Source: Taibaiella sp. | GTDB taxonomy: Bacteria > Bacteroidota > Bacteroidia > Chitinophagales > Chitinophagaceae | DNA length: 64,000 nt | NCBI GenBank assembly: GCA_016786705.1 | Contig: JAEUVV010000012.1 | Location: forward strand, 124,001-188,000 | Reading direction: 5' to 3' | In this document: positions 26,795 to 35,765 of the stretch, in pieces | Layout of the letters: each line of letters starts with the position of its first letter | How positions within the stretch are numbered: the stretch's first letter is position 1 | Translations under genes and position numbers: made by a program | Notes under the pieces: model-generated | Told to the model about the DNA's origin: nothing | Database searches by the model: none | The model's input: the letters and a program-made list of their open reading frames with translations, nothing else

Positions 26795-27544
26795 ATGCCA
26801 GAAGGTCCGTCTATAGTAATCCTGAAAGAAGAAGCGCAGATTTTTGAGGGCAAAAAAGTTATTGCAGTATCCGGTAACAGTAAAGAAGCGATTGACCGTT
26901 GCCAGGGCCAAAAGGTTATCGCGTTCAAAACCTGGGGGAAACACTTCCTTATTTGCTTCCAGGACTTTACCGTCCGTATCCATTTAATGCTCTTCGGCTC
27001 TTACCTGATCAATGCGACCAAGGAGGCTATGCCAAGACTAAGCCTTAATTTTGATAATGGTTTTATTAATTTCTACAGCTGCTCGCTAAAGTTTATTGAA
27101 GGCGACCTGGATGCTGTATATGACTGGAGTGCAGACATCATGAACGATCATTGGGATGTAAAGAAGGCGGTTGCCAAGTTAAAGGCCCAGCCGGCAACGC
27201 TTTTATGTGATGCCTTACTGGACCAGCATATTTTTTCCGGTTCCGGAAATATCGTCAAAAATGAAGTTCTGTACCGGCTCAGACTGCACCCGCTTAATAA
27301 GATAGCTGATGTCCCGCCCCGGGCTTTATCAAAACTAGCAAAAGAAACCCGTACCTATGCTTTCGACTTCCTGCGCTGGAAAAAGGAATTTACCTTAAAA
27401 GAGCATTGGCTGGCCCATACAAAATCTATATGCACCCGCTGTAATATCCCTTTACACAAAGCTTACCTGGGTAAAACAAAACGAAGAACTTTTTATTGCG
27501 ACAATTGCCAGCAGTTATTTAAACCAAAACCTTCTTCATCATAA
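26795..27544 (+). CDS. Fpg/Nei-family DNA glycosylase
   Basis: The 249-residue base-excision repair enzyme begins MPEGPS, so Pro2 and Glu3 form the catalytic N-terminus; this fixes the start at 26795 rather than the upstream in-frame TTG. It has the helix-two-turn-helix segment with FSGSGNIVKNEVLYRLRLHP and a C-terminal zinc finger (CTRC and CDNC). The pattern is closer to endonuclease VIII (Nei) than to Fpg. It removes oxidised bases and nicks the strand. Its 3' end overlaps the convergent GNAT gene by 26 bp. Confidence 0.9.
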   Translation: MPEGPSIVILKEEAQIFEGKKVIAVSGNSKEAIDRCQGQKVIAFKTWGKHFLICFQDFTVRIHLMLFGSYLINATKEAMPRLSLNFDNGFINFYSCSLKFIEGDLDAVYDWSADIMNDHWDVKKAVAKLKAQPATLLCDALLDQHIFSGSGNIVKNEVLYRLRLHPLNKIADVPPRALSKLAKETRTYAFDFLRWKKEFTLKEHWLAHTKSICTRCNIPLHKAYLGKTKRRTFYCDNCQQLFKPKPSSS

Positions 27545-28040
27545 GATCGGTTTGCGCTTCTGCACCTACCCGGAAGATATGCTGGCTAAATGCAACGAAA
27601 CCATTCTTTTCATAGAAACGGATCGCCCGCTTATTCTCTTCCCAAACCCCTAACCACAAGTAGTCCAGCTGATGCTGCCGGGCGACTTCGATTGCTTTAT
27701 CATATAACAGCTGCCCTACCCCGGTACCCTGAAAAGCTTGCAACACATAAATCCGTTCGATCTCCAGGCCGGCCGGGTCTTTTAATTCCGTTTGCGCAGG
27801 TCCCAGGTTTAGTTTCAGGTAAGCGATGAGTTGCCCCTCATTAAATGCACCATAAAACAGGGAGTATTCGTTTGCTAATTCCGCCTTCATTTTTTCAGGG
27901 GCAAATCCCTGCTCCAGGTATTGCGCCATGTTTTCGGTGGTGTTTCTTGCGCCAAAGGTTTCCAAAAATGTTTTGCGTCCGATTTGTCGCAGCGCTTCCA
28001 GGTTTAAGCTGTTTAGGGGGTCAATACTTATATGTTCCAT
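27519..28040 (-). CDS. GNAT-family N-acetyltransferase
   Basis: The 173-residue protein has the GNAT acetyl-CoA fold: the IERIYVLQAFQGTGVGQLLY motif A (QGTGVG), a WLGVWEENKRAIRFYEKNGF motif B, and a following beta strand. The acceptor substrate cannot be told. I chose the ATG at 28040; an in-frame TTG would add three residues. It ends inside the convergent glycosylase gene. Confidence 0.88.
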   Translation of the reverse strand: MEHISIDPLNSLNLEALRQIGRKTFLETFGARNTTENMAQYLEQGFAPEKMKAELANEYSLFYGAFNEGQLIAYLKLNLGPAQTELKDPAGLEIERIYVLQAFQGTGVGQLLYDKAIEVARQHQLDYLWLGVWEENKRAIRFYEKNGFVAFSQHIFRVGAEAQTDLMMKKVLV

Positions 28041-28184
28041 GTTTATCAATTAGCTTATCATAAAGACGATTGATGCCGGTATAACTATGATAAGACCATC
28101 AAAAATAAATTGATCGCAGAAAAAACCGGTAGTCCAGTTGTAGAAAAAATGAAACAGTCCAGGAATAGAAAAACTACTTATGCA

Positions 28185-28652
28185 TTATTGCTTCAATAAT
28201 TTACGGATCAAGACGACCTGGCCCAAATGATAATAGCAATGCTCGATCATGGCTTCAATATTTCTTAAATAAGTACCATATGCCGCTTTCACAAACGTCT
28301 CCCGGAGCATGGCATCCGGTAGTTTTTCTACATGATCAGCAAAAGTATGCGCGTCTTCCCAGAATGTTTCCAGGAAAGCTTTCCATTGTGCTTCCGAGCT
28401 CATTGGCGCGAAGTCAAAACTGTATTGATCGCTGATCTCCAGGTCACCGCCACGGAATACCTGGTTAATACCTTTAATATAGTAATGGATATGTTGTGCC
28501 AGCACGGCAATGGTATTCAGGTCCTGCACTTGCTTATGAGCAAGCTGCCAGTCCACTTGTTCCAACTGGTCTTTAAAATTTGTATTGGCGATCCAGGTAC
28601 CGTCCAGGATCACTTCCCGGAACCGGTTGGCCAACAGAACAGATGCATGCAT
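28185..28652 (-). CDS. DinB-like four-helix protein (DUF1572 type)
   Basis: The 155-residue protein resembles the DinB/DUF1572 superfamily, with candidate metal ligands in LAQHIHYYIKG and in EHCYYHLGQVVLIRKLL near the C-terminus. Members are four-helix bundles that can bind a metal and, in some cases, act as thiol-dependent transferases. I chose the ATG at 28652 because the family sequence begins there; an earlier in-frame start would add 18 residues with no family likeness. Confidence 0.75.
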   Translation of the reverse strand: MHASVLLANRFREVILDGTWIANTNFKDQLEQVDWQLAHKQVQDLNTIAVLAQHIHYYIKGINQVFRGGDLEISDQYSFDFAPMSSEAQWKAFLETFWEDAHTFADHVEKLPDAMLRETFVKAAYGTYLRNIEAMIEHCYYHLGQVVLIRKLLKQ

Positions 28653-28785
28653 ATGTAAAGGTTTTAAATCATTTAATACCAAGCGGGTGCTACAACACCC
28701 GATCACTAAATTAAATAATTTTTACCGGTCAATAGTATTCCTGGTATTGATTTTCCATAAGAGGCAGGTAATGAATAACGAATAT

Positions 28786-28959
28786 TTATTGTATGTTTAT
28801 TTTTGAAATAGCTTTCAGTTCCTTATTCACCACTGTAAACTTAAAGTATCCCGCTTTCTTTATTGTTAAAGCTTCAAAAAATAAATTTTGAGCACCGGCA
28901 CTGCTCAATTTCACCGAATCCATTTCCTCTGAAAAATAAGTAAAGCTGTCTGGTAATAC
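28786..28959 (-). pseudogene. Possible decayed gene fragment
   Basis: On the minus strand an open frame of 57 codons without an early ATG reads like the end of a real protein, with segments such as EEMDSVKLSSAGAQNLFFEA and KAGYFKFTVVNKELKAISK. Just upstream, in another frame, a second protein-like stretch (GDYNYYSPAVLSHS) is broken by stops. This looks like the remnant of a small exported protein gene. The rest of the 400-bp gap (28653-29052) shows nothing else. Confidence 0.35.
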
Positions 28960-29052
28960 TCAATAACATGCTGTATTCAGGAATGACTCAATACTGCCGG
29001 ACTATAATAATTATAGTCGCCACATTGCTGTTCTTTATTCTATGATTAGCTC

Positions 29053-29559
29053 TTAAATTTTAAAAGAAAGTATAATGAACACAACTATATAAATAACAAA
29101 AGAAATAAAATCCATAAAATTAACTCTTCTTCCATCTAAAATATCTGTGCTACTCCCCCAGGATGGAGCAACTAATTCCTGGTTTTGAATTTTTATATTA
29201 ACAAAACGCAATATTTGGAAAAGAATCAGCATTGGCAAAGTATTTCTTAAGCCTATCGCTGCATGTCCGTTTTTCATTTTTAAACCTGATATATCCTTTA
29301 ACTGAAAATATATAAAAAGATGAATCAGAGCAATACCAATCCATACAAAATATACAGTTAGATTTCTTAAGGAACGGTAACCAAAACCATAAAGTAACAT
29401 AACGGTACCAAAGCCATAGGCAAATACCAAAGTCTGATTAGCCTCCAGCGGGGCTTTATAACAGCATGCCAATAGAATCAGACTTATCAATATGTAAACA
29501 GCTATTGATATATAATCAAACCTTTTTAAAGATTCGAAATAGAAAATATTTTTACGCAA
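29053..29559 (-). CDS. Multi-pass membrane protein, hypothetical
   Basis: The 168-residue protein has about five hydrophobic helices (near residues 17-34, 44-60, 68-85, 104-118 and 147-166) separated by short polar loops; the N-terminal 15 residues are basic. No family was recognised. It follows the frameshifted exported-protein gene by 41 bp on the same strand, so the two may have formed a unit. Confidence 0.65.
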   Translation of the reverse strand: MRKNIFYFESLKRFDYISIAVYILISLILLACCYKAPLEANQTLVFAYGFGTVMLLYGFGYRSLRNLTVYFVWIGIALIHLFIYFQLKDISGLKMKNGHAAIGLRNTLPMLILFQILRFVNIKIQNQELVAPSWGSSTDILDGRRVNFMDFISFVIYIVVFIILSFKI

Positions 29560-29600
29560 TTGATTAGTTATACTTTGTTCAAAAATAAAATGATTTTAAC

Positions 29601-30547
29601 TTATTCAAATTGAATACTCTCAGCCGTTCTTTTAAACTTATCCAACCATTTCCCATTATCTTTGTCCGTAGCGATATACATAACCGCAGTTTCGCCCTTG
29701 TGAATCAATACATAATAGACGATTTCACTTACATTACCTCCATAGCTCAATTCCATCAATAAAGTATAGGCCTTATTGCCGTTAATATTAGTTTCACGTT
29801 CTTCTTGTTTCAATACCTTTAGCATTTTATCAATGCGCAATATATAATCAAACTGCTCTTTTGCTTCCGCAAAATCAACCGCTTTCAGCGAGTAGATTTT
29901 AAAGGAAGAAATATTATCGTATTCGTTTTCCATATCTGAAGCGCCATTCAACGTATAAACAAAACGGTTCCCCGTATGGGCCGCTAATGTAAAACCGGTT
30001 ATCCCAAGATCAAACGTAAAATTCACACGCTCCAAAGGGTCCACTTCAACAGACTGATCGTAATAAGAAGTATAAAGCAGTGCATTCAATTCATTCATCG
30101 CTTGCTTATCATTTGCCGGGTAAACACCAGAAACAATTACCGTAAGATTTTCATCACCGAATGCTATCCCTAAAGTCGCCTCATTTGTTTTTGTTGAAAG
30201 ACCTGAAAAGTAAATGGCATCGTAATTATTATATTTAAGGGACTGAATTTCGGCTTTTAGAATGCCCGATCTATTAAACTCTTCGAGAATATTGCTTTGC
30301 TGTCTTTAAAACTAATTTCCGGTATTTCTATAACCTGTAAGGAGGTATGCTGATCTCTTTCAATACACATCTTGCTTCGTATAGATTTATAATTTTCCGG
30401 TATTGCTGCAAAAAATTTAGTGCCAATAATTCTTTGGAGCGCAGCTGTCTTTTCAACATTTACTGATCCAGGAAAACTACCCTGTGCCTGTGCATGACCA
30501 CAAATATTACCGGCTATCCAAAATAAAACAAAAACAATATTTTTCAT
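29601..30547 (-). pseudogene. Exported hypothetical protein gene, interrupted by a frameshift
   Basis: Two open frames form one broken gene. The first (30547 down to 30257) starts with a signal peptide (MKNIVFVLFWIAGNICGHA) and reaches VIEIPEISFKDSK. The second frame is open from about 30305 down to 29601 and continues with NILEEFNRSGILKAEIQSL and then over 200 more residues without needing a start codon. The shift lies between 30257 and 30306 and fits loss of a single base. Rejoined, the product would be about 315 residues, exported, of unknown function. No slippery heptamer was seen, so this is a recent mutation or a sequencing error. Confidence 0.75.
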
Positions 30548-30749
30548 TTTCAAATAAGAGATTAACTGCAATAATAATATAATCTATTTTAATCTCACCT
30601 GTTGTGATCTTACCGATAAGTTAATCCGTTTTTTTAGCAATAAACACATTTAATCAAAAAACCAGCAAAGACCGGCACATTTTAAGTACCGGCAAGCCTG
30701 TTTTGTTTTTAGTTTATAGAGGATAGCTGATCGCCGCTGTCGCGCTGTT

Positions 30750-31376
30750 TTATTCTTCATCCAGTAATTCCTGGAACCTGGCTACAAACTGACCAATATG
30801 AAAGCCGTCCATCAGGCCATGATGCCCATGGATAGATACAGCCATCTTCAATATTCCTTCTTGCCCGGTCATCTTCCCAAAAGAGAGCTTGGGACAGCTG
30901 TCCGGGAATTTGAAGCTACGGGCATGGGAAAGTGAAGTAAAATCGAGCCAGGGGATAGCGGAGCAATGCAAGAGGTTTTCACCGGAAACGGCCGGCATTA
31001 ATGATGTGGCCTCCTGCGTACGTTTTATTTCAGCCTTTGCTTTGGTATAAAACAGTTTTTCATCCGTTTCGTAATCCATATAAGCGAAGCCGAAAGTACC
31101 GTCAGGCCGGTTAATGGTTGGAGAAGCATCTACTTTATCAAAAAGATACACTTCGCCTTCAACGATGCGGTAACGGAAGTTTTCAATTTCATTGGCGGCC
31201 TTCATGGCCCGGTAGAGGTAATACAAAAAGAAAGAAAGCCCTTTGGCTTTAGCCTGCCGGTAAGCCCGCGTAACGTCTACCTGTACGGTTACGCCAAAGA
31301 AAGGCTCTTCAAACTGTGAAAAGAATAAATAATGTTCTTTCCGTACCCATTCCGCAATATTGATCTTTGTTTTCAT
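30750..31376 (-). CDS. Chloramphenicol acetyltransferase-like (CatA family) protein
   Basis: The 208-residue protein matches the CAT fold, with the catalytic motif HHGLMDGFH near the C-terminus (HHxxxDG, His about 186) and the N-terminal FFSQFEEPFFGVTVQVDVT segment. It transfers an acetyl group from acetyl-CoA; many Bacteroidota chromosomal members are not proven to act on chloramphenicol. I chose the ATG at 31376, where the family sequence begins. It diverges from a Crp/Fnr regulator gene, which may control it. Confidence 0.88.
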   Translation of the reverse strand: MKTKINIAEWVRKEHYLFFSQFEEPFFGVTVQVDVTRAYRQAKAKGLSFFLYYLYRAMKAANEIENFRYRIVEGEVYLFDKVDASPTINRPDGTFGFAYMDYETDEKLFYTKAKAEIKRTQEATSLMPAVSGENLLHCSAIPWLDFTSLSHARSFKFPDSCPKLSFGKMTGQEGILKMAVSIHGHHGLMDGFHIGQFVARFQELLDEE

Positions 31377-31455
31377 ATCCGTGTTTATCTTTGTAGGAGG
31401 TGCAAAGGTCAGGAAGGAAAATAGTTCCGGCAAGGACATTTGTCCCGGGATAATT

Positions 31456-32022
31456 ATGTTACGAACCAATGATTCATTTTTAGCTTATGCCGAAGCGCTT
31501 TACACCAGACAGGAGCGCAAAGAGGATATCGTGATCAAACAATATGCCAAGGGCCAGAAACTCCTGTGCCAGGACGAGACCGCGACTAAGGTAATGCTCA
31601 TCCAGTCGGGCATTACGAAGTGCTATTTTTCGGAGGATAATGATAAGGCCTATATCCTCGAATTCCTGGGCAAAGGTGAGATCCTGGGCGATATAGAAAT
31701 GCTGCGCCGGATTCCTTGTCTTTGCACTATTGAGGCGATGACGGAAGTAACAGTTTATGCTTTTTCCGTTCCTTATTTCCGCTCCTTACTGCAAGAGGAT
31801 TTTAAGTTGAACGCGCTGATGCTGGATACCTTTGCCGAACGGATCGTGAATACCGCCAGCCGGGCTTCTTACCAGCAACTGTACACCCTGGAACATAGCC
31901 TGGGCAAGTTGATGGCGCTAAAGGCCAGGCAGGACATCGAACTGTCCAAAGAAGATATGGCCGCCTATTTGGGTATTTCGGTCAGGAGCCTGAACCGGGG
32001 ATTGAAGGAATTGGGAGAATAA
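31456..32022 (+). CDS. Crp/Fnr-family transcriptional regulator
   Basis: The 188-residue regulator has a cyclic-nucleotide-type effector domain (VMLIQSGITKCYFSEDNDKA, LGKGEILGDIEML) and a short C-terminal helix-turn-helix (SKEDMAAYLGISVRSLNRGL). The effector is unknown. The ATG at 31456 is preferred because in-frame codons upstream encode no family sequence. It starts 79 bp from the divergent CAT-like gene, a layout typical of a regulator and its target. A TATCTTTG sequence at 31386-31393 could be its -7 box, but a -33 box at normal spacing is not clear. Confidence 0.88.
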   Translation: MLRTNDSFLAYAEALYTRQERKEDIVIKQYAKGQKLLCQDETATKVMLIQSGITKCYFSEDNDKAYILEFLGKGEILGDIEMLRRIPCLCTIEAMTEVTVYAFSVPYFRSLLQEDFKLNALMLDTFAERIVNTASRASYQQLYTLEHSLGKLMALKARQDIELSKEDMAAYLGISVRSLNRGLKELGE

Positions 32023-32130
32023 TTCCGACCAAAACAAAAAGTGGATCATTAAAAATTGATACCAATTACGCAATATAAAATTCCAGGCCCCATTTTATAT
32101 TGCCCTAGACAACTATGCTTTATATCTTTC

Positions 32131-32146
32131 TGGCACAAATTTTGCT
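32131..32146 (+). promoter_or_regulatory. Sigma-54 (-24/-12) promoter for family A copy 2
   Basis: TGGCAC-N5-TTGCT is a perfect match to the sigma-54 consensus in both boxes and in spacing. It ends 31 bp before the ATG at 32178. It is the best single promoter match in the window. Confidence 0.82.
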
Positions 32147-32177
32147 CTATATTTAGGGATAATCAAACCTAAATATT

Positions 32178-32522
32178 ATGAACAACAGTAAGGACAACAT
32201 GGGCGCCATGAGCACCCTTACCGAAGTATTGGAAAAATTAAAAACCCGTGGCATGGATAATGAACTCAGGCTCTCTGACCATGGCAAACTTCAGGGCATG
32301 AATAATGTCTACAAACCAGAAGACCTTACCATCATCAAAATCTTCCGCTTTGAAGGTATGTCCGACCCCGCCGATAATTCAGCTATCTACCTCATAAGAG
32401 ATAAAGAAGGCAATACTGGCTATGTAATGGACTCCTACGGAATCTACTCCGATAACGATGGGGCAGCCTTTGATGAATTCCTCAAACAAATCCCCGTGGA
32501 AGAAACGGAGGACTGGAAATAA
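32178..32522 (+). CDS. Conserved small acidic protein, family A copy 2
   Basis: The 114-residue protein is the close paralogue of 5912-6262; from the LTEVLEKLK helix to the C-terminal EDWK nearly every block is shared, including SDHGKLQGM and FRFEGMSDPADNSAIY. It is soluble and acidic, with no signal peptide. The function is unknown. A consensus -24/-12 promoter stands just upstream and a hairpin follows. The family B paralogue (32796) comes 273 bp later, so the two families sit together here, while in the other locus they are 2.4 kb apart. Confidence 0.8.
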   Translation: MNNSKDNMGAMSTLTEVLEKLKTRGMDNELRLSDHGKLQGMNNVYKPEDLTIIKIFRFEGMSDPADNSAIYLIRDKEGNTGYVMDSYGIYSDNDGAAFDEFLKQIPVEETEDWK

Positions 32523-32570
32523 TAGGCCTCGCCTATAGTTTTGCTGCGGAGCTTGCAGCTAAAACAAAAT

Positions 32571-32594
32571 ACCCGGAAGCTTATGCTTCCGGGT
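32571..32594 (+). terminator. Hairpin after family A copy 2
   Basis: ACCCGGAAGC (32571-32580) and GCTTCCGGGT (32585-32594) form a perfect 10-bp stem with a TTAT loop. The T-tract behind it is poor (ACTGCTTTAT), so termination may be partial. Confidence 0.6.
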
Positions 32595-32795
32595 TACTGC
32601 TTTATATACACCGGATACGCTGCTCTTTAAACCAGATTAATTTTTTAAGATAAATATGAACACCGGAGACGGCTTTGGCATATTAATTGAAGTATTTTAC
32701 CTGATATGTAAGTAATGTGCCCCAACAATGAACGGGCAATCAATGACTCACCTTCATTCCTTACTTGCTTTTATTGTATCACGAACACTATCAAT

Positions 32796-33014
32796 ATGGA
32801 ATTTCAATTATCTGAAGCTTTAGCCATTGTAGACGAGTTGCGCCTTAACGACTTTGATTATATCCGTATAACCATGTTTGAAGAAAGAAGAGTGATCCGC
32901 AATAACCGGAGCGAAAAAGTGATCCTCGTCATGAAGGCACACATCCTGCAGACCGCCGTATTCCGTTGTATCAATACCCGAAGCGGCATCCAGGTAGTTT
33001 ATGGCTTGCATTAA
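32796..33014 (+). CDS. Conserved 72-residue protein, family B copy 2
   Basis: This 72-residue protein is the paralogue of 8621-8839, with FQLSEA at the start, TMFEERRVIRN in the middle and AVF near the end. I chose the ATG at 32796 so that length and start match the other copy exactly. It has no signal peptide and no known domain. Upstream at about 32673 a TGGCAT-N5-TTGA sequence resembles a -24/-12 promoter but lacks the C of the invariant GC. Confidence 0.7.
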   Translation: MEFQLSEALAIVDELRLNDFDYIRITMFEERRVIRNNRSEKVILVMKAHILQTAVFRCINTRSGIQVVYGLH

Positions 33015-33062
33015 AACATTTACTTTAATACAAACCATGAATACATAGCCTATTGTTAATTA

Positions 33063-34055
33063 TTACAACCTCCAGTTACCTGTAGCTTCTTTGTCCCCTG
33101 TAGCTTCCTTAACCTCTTTGTTAATCGTTTCTACAGGAGCATTGTCTACTTCGATCTCTACAAGTTTAGTCGTTACCGCGTACTTATCCGGGTAAATCCT
33201 ATAACCGAATTTCACCGCCCAGGCCTTGGTAAACTCCGCTCCGAAGTACAGGATCAGGGAAGAGTAATAGATCCAAACCAGGATAACGATAATGGCGGCA
33301 GAAGCGCCGAAAGTATCATCAAAATTAGAAAAGCCTATATACAGCGAGATCAGCAGGCGCCCGATCATGAATAAGGCAGCCGTTACCATCGCCCCTACCG
33401 CTACATCCCGGAAACGGATTTTGGCATCGGGCAGTACCTTAAAAATATAGCCGAATAAAACAGCCAGTATCAGGTAAGTGATCACAAAGTTGAGTATATT
33501 GACTACGACGCTCATACCATCCGGGAAGTAATCCAATATATAATTGCTGACATAAGATAATGCTGCATTCAGACTTAGAGAAACGATCAGCAGGAAACCT
33601 ATGCTCAATACTAAGGAAAAAGAGAGTAAGCGGTTGACCAGCAGTTTCAGGATACCACTTTTAGGTTTGGGCTTAATGCCCCAGATCGTATTTAAAGAGC
33701 TTTGAATTTGCGCGAAAACGGTAGAAGCACCAAAAATAAGTGTAGCCACGCCAATAATAGCTGCCAGGGTACTTTTTCCTGATAAGGAAGCGCTCTTGAC
33801 CAGGTTTTGCAATTGCAAAGCGGCATCTGCCCCCATCATCTCTTCAAGGGAATTGTAAATATTACCTTGCACCGCATCAGCACCATAAATAAAACTGATA
33901 ATCGCGATCAATACCACCAGTAAAGGCGCTATTGAGAATATAGTGGCATAAGACAAAGCACCACATAAGCCCATTACATTATCATCCATAAAGCCTTTAA
34001 AGCTGTCTTTTAAAACCCCTATTAAACCTTTAAACGTAACTTTTTCATGCGCCAT
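33063..34055 (-). CDS. YihY/BrkB-family membrane protein
   Basis: The 330-residue inner-membrane protein has about six membrane helices and the YihY family blocks LCGALSYATIFSIAPLLVVL near the start, a central SSLNTIWGIKPKP loop, and FGASAAIIVILVWIYYSSLI followed by FGAEFTKAWAVKFG. The function is not established (earlier RNase BN assignments were incorrect). The last residues contain a short direct repeat (KEATGDKEATG). The gene is transcribed alone from the right. Confidence 0.92.
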   Translation of the reverse strand: MAHEKVTFKGLIGVLKDSFKGFMDDNVMGLCGALSYATIFSIAPLLVVLIAIISFIYGADAVQGNIYNSLEEMMGADAALQLQNLVKSASLSGKSTLAAIIGVATLIFGASTVFAQIQSSLNTIWGIKPKPKSGILKLLVNRLLSFSLVLSIGFLLIVSLSLNAALSYVSNYILDYFPDGMSVVVNILNFVITYLILAVLFGYIFKVLPDAKIRFRDVAVGAMVTAALFMIGRLLISLYIGFSNFDDTFGASAAIIVILVWIYYSSLILYFGAEFTKAWAVKFGYRIYPDKYAVTTKLVEIEVDNAPVETINKEVKEATGDKEATGNWRL

Positions 34056-34525
34056 AATTTCAATATTTGATCTTTAATTAAGCTAACTCACTAATAATCA
34101 TTACAATAATCAGACCACCAGCTTGCAGGTATAAATTTAAGCATTTAGTGTCAGCAATAAACCAAGGCACAACAGCAATTTTTCCACGGGTATTCCCCAT
34201 TTTACCTGCCACTTCCACAACACTTTTAAAGGATAAGTACACCCTATCTGCCTGAAACTTAGCTAAAATGCATACAGGCCTGGTTTTTGCTGTATATAAT
34301 ACAGGTACCTGGGTGATGAAGAATAGTAAAGAGGACGTTACTGCTCCTGTAACGGCAGCAACAATAGGGGACCCAACCACATTGAAACCTGTAAAGATCA
34401 AAGCTTACAGGTGAATGGGCAAGGTGGATAAAAAATATAAATGGTCCTGTATGGATACCTGCCGGCTGCATACCTGGTCCGGTTGAAATCCGGGATTAGC
34501 TATACTAACCCTTTAAATCAATTTT
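34056..34525. other. Intergenic region with a possible mini-ORF
   Basis: The 470-bp gap lies between divergent genes. A plus-strand frame at 34268-34414 encodes 48 residues (from MHTGLVFAVYN to KPVKIKAYR) and could be a small gene or remnant; a minus-strand frame across the same bases is less protein-like. An AGGCCT-N5-TTGCT sequence at 34276-34291 has -24/-12 spacing but is 235 bp from the next gene. None of these is firm. Confidence 0.3.
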
Positions 34526-34987
34526 ATGAATAAGCAATTAGTCTCGGGCATATTGTCCCTCACACTGTTCTTTTCTTATTCCTGCAAGAACAATAATAAC
34601 CAAAACAAAAACGAAGCACCTCCTTATGCCGATACTATACTGAGCGAGAAACCGGCATCAGAGCCGATAACGGTAAGCGCCAAAGAAATGTGCAGCGACT
34701 TTACGGGTAACGCCGGGCTTGCCATGACGAAGTATAAAGACAATGAATTAATACTGTCCGGGACCGTACACCTGGCAAAATCTTTATCGGAAGATGACTG
34801 TAACTATTTAACTATGATGTGCAGCGATAACAATAATCCTGCGGATTCCACACCGTTACTGATCAAATGCTGCATACTGGACATCAAGCGGGTTGATACT
34901 TTGAAAGAAGGAGACCTGGTAACGCTGCGTTGCCGCCTGCGCGAATTCAATAATAATATTGTTTTGCTGGACGAAACAGCTCAATAG
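34526..34987 (+). CDS. Lipoprotein with tRNA_anti-like (OB-fold) domain, copy 2
   Basis: The 153-residue protein parallels 25043-25507: the lipid-attached Cys20 (SYSCKNN), a polar linker, SAKEMCSDFTGNAGLAMTKY and later strands with Cys (LIKCCILDIK, TLRCRL). The additional cysteines could form disulphides in the periplasm. No ligand can be proposed. It is followed after 89 bp by a small beta-barrel gene and probably shares its transcript. Confidence 0.8.
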   Translation: MNKQLVSGILSLTLFFSYSCKNNNNQNKNEAPPYADTILSEKPASEPITVSAKEMCSDFTGNAGLAMTKYKDNELILSGTVHLAKSLSEDDCNYLTMMCSDNNNPADSTPLLIKCCILDIKRVDTLKEGDLVTLRCRLREFNNNIVLLDETAQ

Positions 34988-35076
34988 TATAATAGTAACA
35001 GAAACCTATACCTTATACATTTTTTCCTGAAAATTTAAAACAAATATTTATTTACTCACCTTCAAAATTATAGATT

Positions 35077-35655
35077 ATGAAAAGAATACTAACAAGTACA
35101 CTTTTACTGACGACTCTGGGTTTTGGCAGCTACGCGCAATTACAAAAAGGAACCATAATGGTGGGTGGCCAGCTGGCCAATGTAGGCTTTGGCCTCGGCT
35201 CTGCAAGTAACGTATCGGTACAGATCAGCCCTAAAGTCGGCTATTTCATTCAGAACAACCTGGCTATCGGTGCCGAAGTGCCGCTGGGCTTTAATGCGGT
35301 TAAAGACAATGATATCATTTTTAATTATGGTATACGTGCATTTGGCCGCTACTACTTTGCCCCTAAAGAGTTCAACATTGACAATGTATTGAACAAAGGC
35401 CGTTTCTTCGCGGAAGCCGCAGTGGGCGTGGCCGGGCAGACGGATGTTGAAGTTGGTTTCAATTTAAGATTCGGTGCCGGTTATGCTTATTTCCTTTCCC
35501 CGAATGTCGCTCTGGAAACATCGGCAATGTACCAGGGAACTTATGGAACAGGTAATGTATCCGGCTTATCCCTCAACCTGGGCTTCCAGATCCATTTACC
35601 AACAGCTAAGATCCGTTCAGAATACTACAATATAAAAAAGGAAACGGAAAAATAA
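35077..35655 (+). CDS. Small outer-membrane beta-barrel protein
   Basis: The 192-residue protein has a signal peptide (to about residue 20, SYAQ) and alternating amphipathic strands with Gly/aromatic pattern, such as GTIMVGGQLANVGFGLGS, VSVQISPKVGYFIQNNLAIG and a final LGFQIHLP strand. It fits the OmpW/OmpA-like 8-strand barrels common in Bacteroidota. The charged C-terminal tail is short. Function unknown. A strong terminator follows. Confidence 0.8.
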   Translation: MKRILTSTLLLTTLGFGSYAQLQKGTIMVGGQLANVGFGLGSASNVSVQISPKVGYFIQNNLAIGAEVPLGFNAVKDNDIIFNYGIRAFGRYYFAPKEFNIDNVLNKGRFFAEAAVGVAGQTDVEVGFNLRFGAGYAYFLSPNVALETSAMYQGTYGTGNVSGLSLNLGFQIHLPTAKIRSEYYNIKKETEK

Positions 35656-35701
35656 ACCGGGACAATCCCGGAAATTGATATAAACGCGCTATACAATATA
35701 T

Positions 35702-35734
35702 ACAAAGGCCCTGAATCTTATTCAGGGCCTTTGT
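35702..35734. terminator. Bidirectional terminator between convergent genes
   Basis: ACAAAGGCCCTGAA (35702-35715) and TTCAGGGCCTTTGT (35721-35734) form a perfect 14-bp stem with a 5-nt loop between the beta-barrel gene and the second sigma-54 activator gene. Confidence 0.8.
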
Positions 35735-35765
35735 GTGATAATAAGAATTCCAGCCGGCAAGGATA

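Noticed and set aside
34276..34291. AGGCCT-N5-TTGCT as another sigma-54 promoter
   Set aside because: Spacing and -12 box fit, but the -24 box is weak and the next start codon is 235 bp away; treated as probably chance.
34078..34401. 107-residue minus-strand frame behind the YihY gene
   Set aside because: No family features or promoter; the opposite strand has an equally plausible short frame, so neither is called as a gene.
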